Source: Lentisphaerota bacterium (GTDB taxonomy: Bacteria; Verrucomicrobiota; Lentisphaeria; Victivallales; Victivallaceae). From it: DNA of 64,000 nucleotides. The notes beneath the pieces were generated by a model. That model was not told the origin of the DNA, searched no databases, and saw nothing but the letters and a program-made list of their open reading frames with translations. The stretch is taken from NCBI GenBank assembly GCA_015061575.1, contig SUWF01000003.1:41582-105581 (forward strand). Direction: 5' to 3'. This document shows, in pieces, positions 36,080 through 46,177 of this stretch (position 1 is the first letter of the stretch; every line of letters starts with the position of its first letter). The translations under genes and the position numbers were made by a program.

Positions 36080-37189
36080 TTACTGCCGGTTTTCCCCAAT
36101 CGGCTCTTGAGTTTGAGCGGCATTCATTGCAGTACCCAGCAGCAGCATGGTACCCAGCAGTGAACTGCCGCCGTAACTTATCAGCGGCAAAGTTATGCCG
36201 GTTGGCGGTATGGAGCCGGTATTGACCAGTATGTGCAATAATGTTTGTATGATGAGCATGGCATTGATGCTGTCGATCAAACTGCGGCGCAGCGGCGATA
36301 TTTGCAGTTGGGCTAATTGGGTAAGGTTGTAAAACAGCCAGATGTAAAGCAGCAAAATTAATATGCCGCCGGCCAGTCCCTGCATCTCGCACAACGCCGC
36401 AAAGATCGAATCATTATGCGCCAGCGGCAGAAAACTGTTGCTCCACACGGCCATGGAATCTTTTACGCCGGAAAATTCCCCCCGGGCTATGGCAATGGCA
36501 AATTGCCGCAAGTGCCAGCTGCCGCCGGTCGGATCAAGTTCGGGCTGCAGAAAATGCAGTATGCGGCTGCGCATGTAAGAATGCAGGGCAACAGCGGTAA
36601 CTGCTGCCGGGATCGCCGCTGCCGGAAACAGCCAAAGGATCCGCATTTTTACGCCGCTGAAATAGAGCGCAGCAAATCCCCCCGCCAGATAGACGATCAT
36701 CGTGCCGAAATCCGGCTGCATGAGCAGCAGCAGCACAAAACAGCCGATCCCGCCTGAAGCTGCAAATAATCTGCCCCATGCCGGCAGATTGCGCATGTGC
36801 AGAACCTGCACCAGATAAAGCAGATAAAACGCTTTGAAAATTTCTGACGGCTGCAGCGTGAAAAATCCCAGTTCATACCAGCCGCGCATACCGTTGATCC
36901 GCAAGCCGAAGAGCGGCAAGGCCGCCAGCAGGACTATTCCCGATGCAGCGGCAAAAAACGCCATCCGGCAGAGCGTTTTGAACTTTATCTGCAAAAATAA
37001 TCCGAATATCCCCCAGGCCGCCGCCGCCCAGATAACTTGCCGCAGCAGAAAGTACGGTGATCCTTCCATAAGCATCTGAGTGCGGTAAATCGCCAGTATG
37101 CCCCACAAGGTAAGCATTCCGGCGGCCGCAACCACCCCCAGTTTGCTTAAACTGCTGCGGTAAAAACGGTTGGATCGGTCAGGAGTCAT
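36080..37189 (-). CDS. SEDS-family peptidoglycan polymerase (FtsW/RodA type)
   Basis: A 369-residue polytopic protein with about ten membrane helices. Family blocks are GMRGWYELGFFTLQPSEIFK, QPDFGTMIVYL, and the C-terminal NTGSIPPTGITLPLISYGGS. SEDS proteins polymerise lipid II into glycan strands, usually together with a class B PBP. FtsW versus RodA cannot be settled: the gene is far from the mre cluster and not in a division cluster. Its ATG overlaps the stop of a PBP-like gene (ATGA), so the two are made together, but that partner lacks a transpeptidase domain, which is unusual. Confidence 0.9.
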   Translation of the reverse strand: MTPDRSNRFYRSSLSKLGVVAAAGMLTLWGILAIYRTQMLMEGSPYFLLRQVIWAAAAWGIFGLFLQIKFKTLCRMAFFAAASGIVLLAALPLFGLRINGMRGWYELGFFTLQPSEIFKAFYLLYLVQVLHMRNLPAWGRLFAASGGIGCFVLLLLMQPDFGTMIVYLAGGFAALYFSGVKMRILWLFPAAAIPAAVTAVALHSYMRSRILHFLQPELDPTGGSWHLRQFAIAIARGEFSGVKDSMAVWSNSFLPLAHNDSIFAALCEMQGLAGGILILLLYIWLFYNLTQLAQLQISPLRRSLIDSINAMLIIQTLLHILVNTGSIPPTGITLPLISYGGSSLLGTMLLLGTAMNAAQTQEPIGENRQ

Positions 37190-37839
37190 TTTTTATTCAG
37201 CTCCATTGGATTCAAATATATATCCTGTCCCGATACCGGCGGTTTGATGATCCGGAAAGTCGGGTTGATCCAGCGGCCCCGGCGGTCGAGCATGACGCTG
37301 AAGGTGCCCGGCTGGCCGCACAATTTTGATTCATATTTTTGTTCCCAGCCGCTGATGCCGTGTTCCATGCCATCTTGCTGGCGGACTTCGCCCAACTGCG
37401 GCGGGGGATGCAGGCTGATGCGCTCCCAGCGCAGTTCGACTGAAAATTCCGGATACAAACTGCTCAATTCATCAGCCGTAGCCAACTCATCGGCGGTCAG
37501 GTTGTATTTCAGCACTCCGGAGTGCTGCGGCAGCTGCAGCGGCAAACCGGCTATTAAAGTTGAACGCAACACTTTGTTCAGCATTTTCCGGCGGTCAAGC
37601 GGGAGTTTCCGGGCGTTGAAAAAAAGGTCATAACTGCGCTCCGACCAGACGATAAGCTCGCCGTTGCTGTCGAATATCCGGCCCCGGATAGCTGCGAGTT
37701 CACCGGTTTTGTGCGATATTTTCAATGCCTCTGCCCGGTAAGCTGATCCGCCCGGACCTGCCAGATAAAGAAGCTTGAAAAATATCACCAGAACCAGTGC
37801 TGCACAGAACAGTAAAAATATGTTGCGTCGTCTGGACAA
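37186..37839 (-). CDS. PBP dimerisation-domain protein without transpeptidase module
   Basis: A 217-residue bitopic protein. It has one N-terminal membrane helix (about 7-27) and then a pedestal/dimerisation domain of class B penicillin-binding proteins: AIRGRIFDSNGELIVWS matches the first conserved block, and ISGWEQKYESKLCGQPG followed by PPVSGQDIYL matches the end of the domain. The protein stops a few residues later, exactly where the transpeptidase domain should begin, and its stop overlaps the SEDS start. There is no remnant of SxxK, SxN or KTG nearby, so this is an evolved architecture, not an obvious frameshift. It may act as an allosteric activator of the SEDS polymerase (inference). 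Confidence 0.8.
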   Translation of the reverse strand: MSRRRNIFLLFCAALVLVIFFKLLYLAGPGGSAYRAEALKISHKTGELAAIRGRIFDSNGELIVWSERSYDLFFNARKLPLDRRKMLNKVLRSTLIAGLPLQLPQHSGVLKYNLTADELATADELSSLYPEFSVELRWERISLHPPPQLGEVRQQDGMEHGISGWEQKYESKLCGQPGTFSVMLDRRGRWINPTFRIIKPPVSGQDIYLNPMELNKK

Positions 37840-38018
37840 CCTTGTTGCCTTCCCGTTAAAATAGCTTCTTTTGAAATTACCTCTTTTGCTAATAATAGCG
37901 CAAAGGAGCGTTTTTTCAAGTTAAAATGACAATAAAATTAAAGCTTTTTGTTGAAAAATCACACTCGAAGAGTTAAATTATAAAAGTGTTAATTTTATGA
38001 AGAGGAGATTGCAGAGCT

Positions 38019-38864
38019 ATGGATATGAAAAGGGTCGTTTCCATCCAGGATATTTCCTGCGTTGGAAAGTGTTCATTGACAGTGGCGTTGCCCATTATTT
38101 CGGCGATGGGTATCGAGTGTTCGATCCTGCCGACGGCGGTGCTTTCCACCCATACGATGTTCAAGGGATTTACCTTCCGGGATCTGACTGACGATATAAC
38201 CCCGATCGTTGAACATTGGAAGCGGGAAAAATTTGAATTTGATGCTATTTATACCGGATATCTCGGGAGTTTTGATCAGCTGGAGCTGGTTTCCGGATTT
38301 TTCAGCGATTTCAAGCGCCCGGATAACCTTATTTTTGTAGATCCGGTGATGGCTGACAACGGCAAGCTCTATCCGGGCTTCACGCCGGAATTTGCCCGGG
38401 CGATGGCCGGACTTTGCAAAAAGGCCGACGTGGTGGTGCCCAATTTGACCGAAGCAGCTTTTATGCTCGGCGAAGAGTGCCGCTTGAGCGGGTATGATGA
38501 AAAGTATATCAAAGATACCCTGAAAAAATTGACTGCTCTCGGTGCCAAATATGCTGTACTGACCGGGGTGAGTTTTGAACCGGGCAAAGTCGGCTTGATG
38601 GGCTATGATTCGACAAAAGATGAGTTTTTCAGCTACTATCATCGCCGCCTTGATGTGTCGTTCCACGGCACGGGCGACGTTTTTGCCAGTACCGCCGTCG
38701 GTGCGCTGGTACGGGGCAAAACTCTGGCTGAGGCGCTGAAAATCGCTGCCGATATAACAGTTGCGAGCATCGAACTTACGATCGCTGATCCGGAACACGA
38801 AAATTATGGCGTCCGCTTTGAGCGGGCTATACCCCAACTTCTGCACGCCCTCGGCGATTGCTGA
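38019..38864 (+). CDS. pdxY: Pyridoxal/pyridoxamine kinase
   Basis: A 281-residue ribokinase-superfamily enzyme that phosphorylates B6 vitamers in the PLP salvage pathway. It contains SIQDISCVGKCSLTVALPI near the N-terminus, VDPVMADNGKLYPGF, PNLTEAAFMLG, and the anion-hole/catalytic FHGTGDVFAS with its aspartate near residue 217. The nearest Shine-Dalgarno (GAGGAG, 38002-38007) lies 11 bases before the ATG, slightly far. It is followed 22 bases later by mutS on the same strand. PdxY and PdxK cannot be separated firmly by sequence. Confidence 0.9.
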   Translation: MDMKRVVSIQDISCVGKCSLTVALPIISAMGIECSILPTAVLSTHTMFKGFTFRDLTDDITPIVEHWKREKFEFDAIYTGYLGSFDQLELVSGFFSDFKRPDNLIFVDPVMADNGKLYPGFTPEFARAMAGLCKKADVVVPNLTEAAFMLGEECRLSGYDEKYIKDTLKKLTALGAKYAVLTGVSFEPGKVGLMGYDSTKDEFFSYYHRRLDVSFHGTGDVFASTAVGALVRGKTLAEALKIAADITVASIELTIADPEHENYGVRFERAIPQLLHALGDC

Positions 38865-38886
38865 GGCGGTAAGGAACTGGTGATTT

Positions 38887-41439
38887 ATGGCTGACGGCAA
38901 ACTTACTCCCATGATGCAGCAGTACCGCGGGGCCAAAGCGGAGATCCCGCCGGATGCGATATTGTTGTTCCGGCTCGGGGACTTTTATGAAATGTTTTTT
39001 GAAGATGCGGTGCGGGCCAGTGCGATCATGGAACTGACTTTGACCAAACGCCAGGGCTATCCCATGTGCGGATTTCCCTGGCACCAGCTGGATGCCCAGC
39101 TGCCCAGATTGCTCAATGCCGGAGTCAAAGTGGCGATTGCCGATCAGATGGAAGATCCCAAACTGGCCAAAGGTATTGTCAAACGGGCCATCACCCGGAT
39201 CATTACTCCGGGAACAGTCATCGATTCCAGTGTGCTTAAACCGCAGGTCAGCAACTATCTGGTAGCGCTCAACTGGGTGAAAAAACGCTGTGCGTTAGCT
39301 TCGCTGGATATTTCCACCGGGGAGTTCAACGTTATTGAGTTCGATACGTTGGCAGCTTTGGAAAGCGAACTGGCCAGATTGGCAGCGCATGAGTGTCTGG
39401 TACCCGCCGGGGTCATGGAAAAATGGAAGCTTGACGGCAAGCTTCCGGCCATGCGCGGCAAAGTCATGTTCACGGAAGTCGATGAGTGGGTTTTTGCCAA
39501 AGAGTTTGCCAGCGATAAACTTATGCAGCACTTTGGCGTGCTGAGTTTGGATGGTTTGGGCTGCCGGGAACTCTCCAGCGGTCTGGGGGCAGCGGCGGCG
39601 GTGCTTTATTATGCTTCAGAAAATCTCCGGCAGGAGATCGGCCACATCAATCGCATAAAAGTTTGCAAGTCCGGTAATTATATGGAGCTGGATGCGATAA
39701 GCCAACGCAATCTGGAGCTGGTCGAACCCATGTATGGCAGCGATAAAAGCGTTACCCTGCTGGGCGCACTCGATAAAACCAATACCCCCATGGGCAGCCG
39801 GCTGCTGCGGGAGTGGATATTGCGGCCGCTTTACGATAAAAACGCTATCGACAGCCGCTTGGATGCTATTGAAGTCCTGCGCGATGATCCGCTGACTTTG
39901 AGCGAGATATTTGAAACGCTGGGCGTGGTGCGGGATCTGGAGCGGATCACCGGACGGCTCAATCTGGGAAATGCCAACGCCCGGGATATGGCGGCATTGG
40001 GCGTCAGTTTGAGTATTCTGCCGGGGGTGAAAGCGCTGCTGGAAGAATTCGATACTCCGCTGCTGGACGCTATTGAAAAAGCTATCCAGCCCCAGCCGGA
40101 ACTGGTCGAAGAGATCACCCGGGCGCTCAACGATGATCTGCCGCTGACTTTAAGTGATGGCGGCGTCATCCGCAGCGGCTACCATGCCGGATTGGATGAA
40201 TTGCGCAGTGCTGCCAGCGAAGGCAAAACCTGGCTGGCGGGCATCCAGAGCCGGGAACAGGAGCGTACTGGGATCAAGTCATTGAAAGTCAAATATAACA
40301 GTGTGTTCGGTTACTACATAGAAGTCAGCAAATCCAATCTGGCGCTGGTGCCCGATGATTATGTGCGCAAGCAGACGCTGGTCAATGCGGAACGCTTTAT
40401 TACGCCTGAACTCAAAGAGCTGGAAAGCAAGATCCTGGGCGCTGAGGAAAAAGCTAAAGCTTTGGAAATGGAACTCTTTCAGCAGCTGCGGCAGCTGGCA
40501 CTGCAGCGCACGCAGGAAATCCAGAATACCGCCCGGCAAATTGCTGTGCTGGATGTGATATGTTCTCTGGCCGAGTGTGCCCGGCAGCGGCGTTATGTGC
40601 GCCCGGTGATTACTGATGATGATCGCTTGAATATCACTGGCGGACGTCATCCGGTGCTGGAATTGAATATGCAAAGCGAAAATTTTGTGCCGAATGATTG
40701 TACACTTGATGGCGATTGCCACCGCATGATGATGATCACCGGGCCGAATATGGCCGGTAAATCAACCTATATACGGCAAACTGCTTTGCTGACAGTTATG
40801 GCGCAGATCGGATCGTTTATTCCGGCCGAACAGGCGGAAATCGGTTTGGTTGACCGGATCTTTACCCGGGTCGGCGCCGCAGACGATTTGGCCCGGGGAC
40901 AGAGTACTTTTATGGTTGAAATGGTGGAAACTGCCAATATCCTTAACTATGCAACTGATCACAGTCTGGTCATTCTGGACGAAATCGGCCGGGGGACCAG
41001 CACTTTTGACGGTTTGAGTATAGCCTGGGCGGTTGCTGAATATCTGCACGATGGCGTGCGCTGCCGCACCCAGTTTGCCACCCATTACCATGAGTTGACG
41101 GCGTTGGCCGAAGAAAAACGGGGCGTGAACAATTACAATATTGCGGTGCGGGAATATGGCGATAAAATCATATTTTTGCGCCAGATAGTACCCGGAGCTA
41201 CAGACCGAAGTTACGGTATTCATGTAGCTCAACTGGCCGGACTGCCCAAGGCGGTGATCAAGCGGGCCGGAGAGATATTGTGCGCTTTGGAAAGCGATTC
41301 AGCCGCTCCTCGGGAGCAGGTCAACTCCGCCGCAGGCGACTCCAATTTGCAGGATTTGAGTCACCGTCAGCGGGCCCGGAAAACGCCCGCAGCCAAAGAA
41401 AACAACGAGTCGGATTCTTTTCAGATGCGGCTCTTTTAA
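38887..41439 (+). CDS. mutS: DNA mismatch repair protein MutS
   Basis: A full-length 850-residue MutS that recognises mismatches. The N-terminal mismatch-binding domain holds the phenylalanine-glutamate motif in [11 protein letters not shown], followed by connector, lever and clamp regions. The ATPase domain has Walker [10 protein letters not shown] (G619 to T627), the ABC-type signature region [15 protein letters not shown], and the THYHEL block. The C-terminal tail is variable. The stop codon overlaps an in-frame ATG for queC, and GAGG before the queC start lies just after the mutS stop, so the genes are probably co-transcribed. mutL is not in the window. Confidence 0.97.
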   Translation: MADGKLTPMMQQYRGAKAEIPPDAILLFRLGDFYEMFFEDAVRASAIMELTLTKRQGYPMCGFPWHQLDAQLPRLLNAGVKVAIADQMEDPKLAKGIVKRAITRIITPGTVIDSSVLKPQVSNYLVALNWVKKRCALASLDISTGEFNVIEFDTLAALESELARLAAHECLVPAGVMEKWKLDGKLPAMRGKVMFTEVDEWVFAKEFASDKLMQHFGVLSLDGLGCRELSSGLGAAAAVLYYASENLRQEIGHINRIKVCKSGNYMELDAISQRNLELVEPMYGSDKSVTLLGALDKTNTPMGSRLLREWILRPLYDKNAIDSRLDAIEVLRDDPLTLSEIFETLGVVRDLERITGRLNLGNANARDMAALGVSLSILPGVKALLEEFDTPLLDAIEKAIQPQPELVEEITRALNDDLPLTLSDGGVIRSGYHAGLDELRSAASEGKTWLAGIQSREQERTGIKSLKVKYNSVFGYYIEVSKSNLALVPDDYVRKQTLVNAERFITPELKELESKILGAEEKAKALEMELFQQLRQLALQRTQEIQNTARQIAVLDVICSLAECARQRRYVRPVITDDDRLNITGGRHPVLELNMQSENFVPNDCTLDGDCHRMMMITGPNMAGKSTYIRQTALLTVMAQIGSFIPAEQAEIGLVDRIFTRVGAADDLARGQSTFMVEMVETANILNYATDHSLVILDEIGRGTSTFDGLSIAWAVAEYLHDGVRCRTQFATHYHELTALAEEKRGVNNYNIAVREYGDKIIFLRQIVPGATDRSYGIHVAQLAGLPKAVIKRAGEILCALESDSAAPREQVNSAAGDSNLQDLSHRQRARKTPAAKENNESDSFQMRLF

Positions 41440-41453
41440 TGAGGTTTTTATCA

Positions 41454-42152
41454 ATGAGTGAAATAAAATTATCTTCCCGTAAAGCGGTGGTGCTGCTTTC
41501 CGGCGGATTGGATTCAGCAACCTGTATGGCGATCGCCCAAGCCGAGGGGTTTGAAGTTTACGCTTTGAGTTTTGACTATCAGCAGCGGCACACCAGCGAA
41601 CTGGCCGCGGCCAGAAGAATTGCCGCAAGTATGAAAGCGGCTGTGCATCAGGTCATGAGCATAGATTTGCGTTGCTGGGGCGGTTCGGCTTTGACCAGCG
41701 ATGAATTAGCTGTGCCGGAAAACCGGGAAGTGGACGGACAAACGGTGCCGGTGACGTATGTGCCGGCAAGAAATTTGATATTTCTTTCGTTTGCAACTGC
41801 TTACGCAGAAGTTTTGGATGCCCGGGATATTTTTATCGGCGTCAACAGTGTCGATTACTCCGGTTATCCGGATTGCCGTCCGGCTTTTATCAAGGCTTTT
41901 GCGGAAGCGGCCAGACTTGGCACTTGCGCCTGCGATAAAGGTTGGAAATTCAATATTCACACGCCGCTGCAGAATTTGAGCAAGGCGCAGATCATTCAAA
42001 AAGGTATAGAGCTGGGCGTGGATTACTCGCAGACTGTCAGCTGCTATCAGGCCGATGCCCAAGGCCGGGCGTGCGGCGTTTGCGACAGTTGTCTGCTCCG
42101 CAAAGCCGGTTTTGCGGCCGCCGGAGTAAGCGATCCTACCAGCTACCGGTAA
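41454..42152 (+). CDS. queC: 7-cyano-7-deazaguanine synthase
   Basis: ATP-dependent enzyme converting 7-carboxy-7-deazaguanine to preQ0 in queuosine biosynthesis. It shows the PP-loop SGGLDSAT, the [14 protein letters not shown] block, [12 protein letters not shown], and a zinc-binding cysteine set near the C-terminus (SCYQAD, then ACGVCDSC). The length from the chosen start is 232 residues. The frame is open upstream into mutS; GAGG at 41441-41444, nine bases upstream, favours the ATG at 41454 over the one at 41439. Other queuosine genes are not in the window. Confidence 0.94.
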   Translation: MSEIKLSSRKAVVLLSGGLDSATCMAIAQAEGFEVYALSFDYQQRHTSELAAARRIAASMKAAVHQVMSIDLRCWGGSALTSDELAVPENREVDGQTVPVTYVPARNLIFLSFATAYAEVLDARDIFIGVNSVDYSGYPDCRPAFIKAFAEAARLGTCACDKGWKFNIHTPLQNLSKAQIIQKGIELGVDYSQTVSCYQADAQGRACGVCDSCLLRKAGFAAAGVSDPTSYR

Positions 42153-42165
42153 ATTTTAAGTATGA

Positions 42166-43488
42166 TCAATCTGCCGGAAGCTCAGTTGATGAGTGCTTCA
42201 GTTCGATCACTGTCCAGATAATGATGATTCCAGTCATGGCCACCAGCAATGCCCCCAGCAAAAAAGGCCATGAGCTGCGGTCTCCGACTCCGGTTTTGCG
42301 CAGCGAATTGGCCGCCGGAGTATTTAAGTGAAAATATCCGGCCAGATGGGGCTCGCCGGGCGTCAGCTCCAAACGGGGCGCCGCCGGCGGTTTGACTGCT
42401 GCACCGTAAAATACCGTCAGCGGCTGCCGGGCTGCAGCATCGTCAGTTACCAGTAAGTTATAGCAATTGCCGAATGCGGCGATCTGCAAATTCTCAGCGG
42501 TAAGATTGCCCGGTTCGCTGAACTGAAGCTGCAAATATTTATAGCGGCTTTCCGGAAAATCCACCGTATCGGCACAATCCATATCGATCTTGCGGATGGC
42601 GGCACTGGTGATGGCCTGCCAATTGCGCTGATCATGGCTGCCGGCAATGGTCAAACGATGGTAATAATGCGGCTGGTTGGAACGGATTTTAAGCTGAGTC
42701 AGCGGCAAATTATTTGAATTTAAGGTCACCAACAGCATTTCCGGAGTTTGTTTGGCCGTTGGCGGCAACAGCGGGTATTGCGTGGTAACTGCGCTGTTGG
42801 GTTGGTTGATTTCGCTGCAAGTGTAAATGCGTACCGCCTCCAGTTTGGGGAACGTACTGCTGTTGTTCAGGATCAACCGGATGGTTTTGCCAAAAAATTT
42901 CCGGGGCAGGGCAAAGCGGCGCACCGTTATTTCCGGATATGAAGTCAAGTCGGTCAATTTCAGCTGATCGACTGCGGTCTGCCAGCTGCTGCCGTCGCCT
43001 ACGGCAATGCTCAGAGTCATGCCGCCGGTCAATTGACGGCCGGATATTTCGATGGCGCTGACTGGCAAGGCGGGGTTTTCCAGCTCAAAATCCACTGCAG
43101 AACGGCCGTCAGGCAGCTGCTGTTCCCGCACGATGCGCCCCGGCAGTTGTTCTTCGCGGGATATATTGCCCTCTTGGGTAAGCTGGCGCAGAGCAAACGG
43201 CAGATGCCGGGACTGAGCGTTGACTATCCGCAGATCGCTGCTCAAATCATTGATCTGCGAATAAAATTCTTCATCAAGTCTGATTGCCAGACAGCCGGAT
43301 TTATCCGGAATGATCCGGCCGTTTTCCGGCGGTGGGATGATGCTGCGCATAAAGCGGAACGTACTCAGCAGCTCCGGCGCAGTGTTGTCTGCTCCGGAGG
43401 CCAAACCGGTTCCGCCGGTGATCCCGAACACAGTCAGGAGTACCAGACAAATTTTTTTGCTGAAATACCGGCGATACGCTTTATGCAT
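42166..43488 (-). CDS. DUF3999-like secreted/membrane-anchored protein of unknown function
   Basis: A 440-residue protein with a signal-type N-terminus (KKICLVLLTVFGITGGTGLASG), a mostly beta-sheet extracytoplasmic part, and a C-terminal membrane helix (about 410-430, LLGALLVAMTGIIIIWTVIE). The segment RLDEEFYSQINDLSSDLRIV followed by HLPFALR resembles the N-terminal block of DUF3999 proteins, and two jelly-roll-like modules seem to follow. It starts six bases after leuA on the same strand. No enzymatic motif is seen. The DUF assignment is from pattern memory only and should be treated as tentative. Confidence 0.55.
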   Translation of the reverse strand: MHKAYRRYFSKKICLVLLTVFGITGGTGLASGADNTAPELLSTFRFMRSIIPPPENGRIIPDKSGCLAIRLDEEFYSQINDLSSDLRIVNAQSRHLPFALRQLTQEGNISREEQLPGRIVREQQLPDGRSAVDFELENPALPVSAIEISGRQLTGGMTLSIAVGDGSSWQTAVDQLKLTDLTSYPEITVRRFALPRKFFGKTIRLILNNSSTFPKLEAVRIYTCSEINQPNSAVTTQYPLLPPTAKQTPEMLLVTLNSNNLPLTQLKIRSNQPHYYHRLTIAGSHDQRNWQAITSAAIRKIDMDCADTVDFPESRYKYLQLQFSEPGNLTAENLQIAAFGNCYNLLVTDDAAARQPLTVFYGAAVKPPAAPRLELTPGEPHLAGYFHLNTPAANSLRKTGVGDRSSWPFLLGALLVAMTGIIIIWTVIELKHSSTELPAD

Positions 43489-43494
43489 GAGTGA

Positions 43495-45189
43495 TCATTT
43501 ACTTTCGCTGAGCATTGCACAGTTGAGGGCGCTGACCAGCGCCGCCACTGCGGTACGGGCGATATCCGGGTGTGAACCGGCTCCGTAGACCAGTTTTTTG
43601 CTGTCCAGCAGCCGGATGCCGACAAAGGCCAGCGCAGTAGCGTTTTTGTCTTTGCCCATGGTGTGTTCCGAGTAATCTTCGAGTTTGAATTCCGGCACCA
43701 GCGAACTTTTCTGCAACCCGCTGGCCACGGCCGAAAGGATCCCGTTGCCGCTGGAAGTTATGATCTCCTGCCGGTCGCCGCACTGGAGTGTAAACTGCAC
43801 ATCCACCCGGCCTTCAGCAATATTCTGCGTAACGCGCGAATATTCAGATATATTGCACGGTTTATCGAGGTTGACAAAGTTTTCTTCAAAAATATCCCGC
43901 ACCTTCTGCGCCGTGATTTCGCCGCCGAGTTTATCGGTCACTTTTTGAACCGCGGAACCGATGGCCGGATGCATGGCTTTAGGTGCAAAGATGCCAAATT
44001 CCTTTTCCAAAATGTACGCTACGCCGCCCTTGCCGGACTGGCTGTTGATGCGGATGAGCTGCTCGTAATCCCGACCCACATCCCGGGGATCGATGTGCAG
44101 ATAAGGTATTTTCCAACCCTGTCCGAAATAGTTGCCGATCTCTTCCCGGCGATCCATGCCTTTGCGGATGGCATCCTGATGCGAACCGGAAAAGGCGGTG
44201 AAAACCAGCTTCCCGGCGTAGGGATGGCGGCAATGCACATCGATGCCGGAAGCATGTTCGACTATATCCACGATTTTGGGCAGGTTGGAAAAATCCAGCC
44301 CGGTATCGATCCCCCGGCTGTAGAGATTCATCGCCAGCACCAGTATATCCAGATTGCCGGTGCGTTCGCCATGGCCGAAAATCGTTCCTTCGGCCCGTTC
44401 AGCTCCGGCCAGCAATGCCAGTTCGCTGGCAGCTACGGCGCAGCCCTGATCGTTGTGGGCGTGGATACTGACGGTACTTTCGTCCATGTAGGGGTAATTG
44501 CTGACAAAATATTCGATCATATCCGCATACTGGTTGGGCGGACGCCGTTCCACGGTTGCGGGCAGATTCAAAATAAAATCCCGTTTGGCGGATTTGCCCC
44601 AGGTTTCTTTGACCTTTTTGCAGACGTCAATAACAAAGTCCAGATCGCTGTCAGTAAATTCTTCCGGCGAAAATTCGTAGCTGATAATATCTTTCATGCC
44701 GGCTGCATCTACATAATCACGCACCATTTGCGTACCGGCAACGGCCATTTGCATGACCTGATCGTGGTCGCTGTTGAACACAAATTTCCCATGCAGGTCG
44801 CTGGTGGCCACATAGCAGTGGATGATCGCCTGCTTGACGCCGGCGAGTGATTCCACGGTACGTTTGATCAAATGTTCACGGGCCTGAGTCAGCACCGAAA
44901 TTTTTACATCAGCGGGGATATGATTTTCTTCGATGAGCTGCCGCACAAAGTCAAAATCATCCTGCGAGGCCGAAGGAAACCCCACTTCGATTTCCTTAAA
45001 GCCGATGTCGCAGAGCATCTTGAAGTATTCCAGCTTTACTTCCGGCGACATGGGTATGGGCAAAGCCTGATTGCCGTCACGCAAATCTACGCTTACCCAT
45101 ACAGGCGGCGCAGTGATGACCCGGTCGGGCCATTGGCGGGACTTCACCGGAATCGGTTCCGGTGAACGGTAATTCGGTTTATTGGACAT
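43495..45189 (-). CDS. leuA: 2-isopropylmalate synthase (LeuA type 2)
   Basis: First committed enzyme of leucine biosynthesis, condensing acetyl-CoA with 2-oxoisovalerate. The TIM-barrel domain begins with VSVDLRDGNQALP (metal and substrate residues), followed by EVGFPSASQDDFDF, SIHAHNDQGCAVA with the metal-binding HxH-type histidines, and FGHGERTGNLD. A C-terminal leucine-sensing regulatory domain occupies the last 130 residues. Type 2 LeuA proteins are about 560 residues, which supports the ATG at 45189 (564 residues) over upstream in-frame codons reaching 45360. It lies between larB and the DUF3999-like gene on the same strand. Confidence 0.93.
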   Translation of the reverse strand: MSNKPNYRSPEPIPVKSRQWPDRVITAPPVWVSVDLRDGNQALPIPMSPEVKLEYFKMLCDIGFKEIEVGFPSASQDDFDFVRQLIEENHIPADVKISVLTQAREHLIKRTVESLAGVKQAIIHCYVATSDLHGKFVFNSDHDQVMQMAVAGTQMVRDYVDAAGMKDIISYEFSPEEFTDSDLDFVIDVCKKVKETWGKSAKRDFILNLPATVERRPPNQYADMIEYFVSNYPYMDESTVSIHAHNDQGCAVAASELALLAGAERAEGTIFGHGERTGNLDILVLAMNLYSRGIDTGLDFSNLPKIVDIVEHASGIDVHCRHPYAGKLVFTAFSGSHQDAIRKGMDRREEIGNYFGQGWKIPYLHIDPRDVGRDYEQLIRINSQSGKGGVAYILEKEFGIFAPKAMHPAIGSAVQKVTDKLGGEITAQKVRDIFEENFVNLDKPCNISEYSRVTQNIAEGRVDVQFTLQCGDRQEIITSSGNGILSAVASGLQKSSLVPEFKLEDYSEHTMGKDKNATALAFVGIRLLDSKKLVYGAGSHPDIARTAVAALVSALNCAMLSESK

Positions 45190-45313
45190 TTTTCTTTTTA
45201 TCCTTATATTTTTCATAAAATCAATAATTTTTGTAATCCCGATAATATAACGCAAAAATACATTTCTTGCCAGTTCTAAATAGGTATTCTGCAACGAAAA
45301 AGCGAAGTTTTTT

Positions 45314-46087
45314 TCAGTATTTGGCGTTGATGATTCTGGCGGCAGCGCAAGCAGCTCCAAAGCCGTTGTCGATATTCACTACCGTTACGCCGCTGGCGCA
45401 GCTGTTCAGCATGGCCAGCATGGGGGTCAGACCCTGGAGATTGGCTCCGTAACCGACGCTGGTGGGCAGCGCAATGACCGGAACTTTGATCAAGCCGGCC
45501 ACTACACTGGGAAGTGCGCCTTCCATTCCCGCAGCGGCGATCACCACATCCGCACTCTGGAGTTTATCCAGCACTTTCAACAGCCGGTGCAGTGCCGCAA
45601 CTCCGGCATCTACGATCAACTCGGTGCTGCAGTTGCAGGCCTGCAGAGTCATTTGCGCTTCCAACGCTGCCGGCAGATCGCTGGTGCCGGCAGAAAGGAT
45701 CACTGCTTTGCCCCGCAATTCGGCATCGGGCTGCATCCATAAAAAGCAGCCGCTGCGTTCATCGTAGCTGCCTTGCGGAAAATGCTCCTGCAAAACTGCT
45801 CCGGCAGCCGCTTTTACCCGGGTAGCCAGCACATTGACTTTGCTTGCGTGCAGTTGGGGAATGATTTTAAGCAGCTCTTCGACCGTCTTCCCGGCACCAT
45901 ATATGAATTCGGGGAAGCCGCAGCGCGCTCCCCGGTTCCGGTCCAGCCGGGCGACGACCAAGTCGCTCCTTTCCTGCGTTACGGGCATTTCGCTGGCATC
46001 ATTTTCGGCCAACGCCAAGGCAAATGCACCGGCCAGATCAAGCGATCCGGCTTGCAGTTTTCTTAAAATTTCCTCAATTACGGCCAT
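45314..46087 (-). CDS. larB: LarB-type carboxylase/hydrolase of nickel-pincer cofactor biosynthesis
   Basis: A 257-residue protein matching LarB, which carboxylates and hydrolyses nicotinic acid adenine dinucleotide to start the nickel-pincer nucleotide of lactate racemase and related enzymes. The N-terminal helical part (ARLDRNRGARCGFPEFIYG) and the PurE-like domain (ILSAGTSDLP, VIAAAGMEGALPSVVAGL, ALPTSVGYGANLQGL, NIDNGFGAACAA) are well conserved. larA, larC and larE are not present in the window. The gene is 124 bases upstream of leuA on the same strand and divergent from gmhB. Confidence 0.92.
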   Translation of the reverse strand: MAVIEEILRKLQAGSLDLAGAFALALAENDASEMPVTQERSDLVVARLDRNRGARCGFPEFIYGAGKTVEELLKIIPQLHASKVNVLATRVKAAAGAVLQEHFPQGSYDERSGCFLWMQPDAELRGKAVILSAGTSDLPAALEAQMTLQACNCSTELIVDAGVAALHRLLKVLDKLQSADVVIAAAGMEGALPSVVAGLIKVPVIALPTSVGYGANLQGLTPMLAMLNSCASGVTVVNIDNGFGAACAAARIINAKY

Positions 46088-46177
46088 TTTTTTATAAATC
46101 TCCTTGAAAATATTTCAAAGCAATGTATCATATATATGTAATAAGTGCAAATTTTTTTTGAAGGATTTTGTAAGTTT

